64,000 nucleotides of DNA from [Mycobacterium] vasticus (GTDB lineage Bacteria > Actinomycetota > Actinomycetes > Mycobacteriales > Mycobacteriaceae), in NCBI RefSeq assembly GCF_020181595.1, contig NZ_CP084028.1, positions 2,453,951-2,517,950 of the forward strand. Direction: 5' to 3'. A program made the translations under genes and the position numbers. Below are positions 63,836 through 64,000 of the stretch, in pieces (positions within the stretch are counted from its first letter, which is position 1; each line of letters opens with the position of its first letter). A model generated the notes under the pieces. That model saw only the letters and a program-made list of their open reading frames with translations, searched no databases and was not told where the DNA came from.

Positions 63836-64000
63836 GTGACAGTGGATTTTGGAGTGTTGCCTCCGGAAGTGAACTCCGGGCGGATGTACGTGGGACCGGG
63901 ATCGTCCCCGATGATGGCGGCCGCCGCAGCCTGGGACGGGCTCGATGCGGAACTCAGTACCGCGGCCGCAAACTATCAGGCGGTCATCACAGAACTCACC
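63836..64000 (+). CDS. PPE family protein, N-terminal fragment at window edge
   Basis: The first 55 residues of a PPE protein, cut by the window end. The translation starts [20 protein letters not shown] and continues [20 protein letters not shown], matching the PPE N-terminal helical hairpin that pairs with a PE partner and is exported by a type VII (ESX) system. The defining Pro-Pro-Glu lies at residues 8-10. The start may be GTG at 63833, 63836 or 63842. No PE gene directly precedes it, so its partner would be encoded elsewhere. Whether it carries an SVP or MPTR tail cannot be seen. Confidence 0.88.
   Translation, partial: MTVDFGVLPPEVNSGRMYVGPGSSPMMAAAAAWDGLDAELSTAAANYQAVITELT

Overview
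This is a GC-rich mycobacterial chromosome segment. The evidence is a PGRS-type glycine-rich repeat gene, the start of a PPE gene at the right edge, mihF, lprG-p55, and a block that mirrors, in reverse orientation, the M. tuberculosis interval from pyrR to ribA2 (as I recall that map). The species cannot be named from sequence alone. A PGRS gene combined with a propane/ketone monooxygenase cluster would fit an environmental, possibly slow-growing or terrae-clade, species.

Bases 1-30000 are mostly conserved housekeeping DNA. They hold riboflavin synthesis (ribBA partial, ribC, ribD) interleaved with lprG-p55, rpe, rsmB and fmt. A universal stress protein and priA follow, then a small accessory group: DUF1023 hydrolase, YhhN membrane protein, LipH-like esterase, VOC protein and Baeyer-Villiger monooxygenase. 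Next comes a long minus-strand run: pyrR-pyrB-pyrC-PH-like-carA-carB-pyrF, then mihF-gmk-rpoZ-coaBC-metK. The pyr genes overlap by about 4 nt at most junctions, and a PyrR-binding hairpin masks the pyrR ribosome-binding site. Between mihF and pyrF, where M. tuberculosis has PE15/PPE20, there is instead a small secreted repeat protein closed by a bidirectional terminator.

Bases 30000-47200 are accessory. They hold a RHH/MazF toxin-antitoxin pair with a tandem-repeat operator, a secreted chymotrypsin-fold protein that lacks His and Ser catalytic residues, a PGRS protein with a Sec signal peptide in place of a PE domain, and a beta-lactamase-fold hydrolase. A compact minus-strand unit from 43886 to 34868 follows: GntR regulator, two-cluster ferredoxin, sulfonate/taurine-type ABC importer whose binding protein has an extra C-terminal domain, an AprA/FrdA-like flavoprotein fused to HEAT repeats, TetR regulator, acyl-CoA-dehydrogenase-like monooxygenase and FMN reductase. 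It reads as an uptake-plus-oxidation system for a small, possibly organosulfur, compound. I do not recognise it as a described pathway. A large amino-acid decarboxylase follows.

Bases 47200-63800 form a second accessory island around the soluble diiron monooxygenase mimABCD, its chaperonin (mimG), a MIP18-family protein, a zinc alcohol dehydrogenase and the regulator MimR. Five copies of a 15-bp palindrome, RTCTCA-N3-TRAGAC, occur in this island. Four of them lie 87-108 nt upstream of a start codon: the PEBP gene, mimA, the alcohol dehydrogenase gene and mimR. The fifth precedes the MIP18 gene. The PEBP-led operon (PEBP, gluconate-dehydrogenase-3-like subunit, GMC dehydrogenase, unknown protein, thiamine-diphosphate enzyme) therefore probably belongs to the same regulon. 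It may process products of the monooxygenase such as acetol. MimR has the AcoR layout but lacks the GAFTGA loop and the Walker A lysine, which fits activation without sigma-54. This expanded MimR regulon and the ferredoxin/flavoprotein/ABC unit are the best candidates for undescribed biology here.
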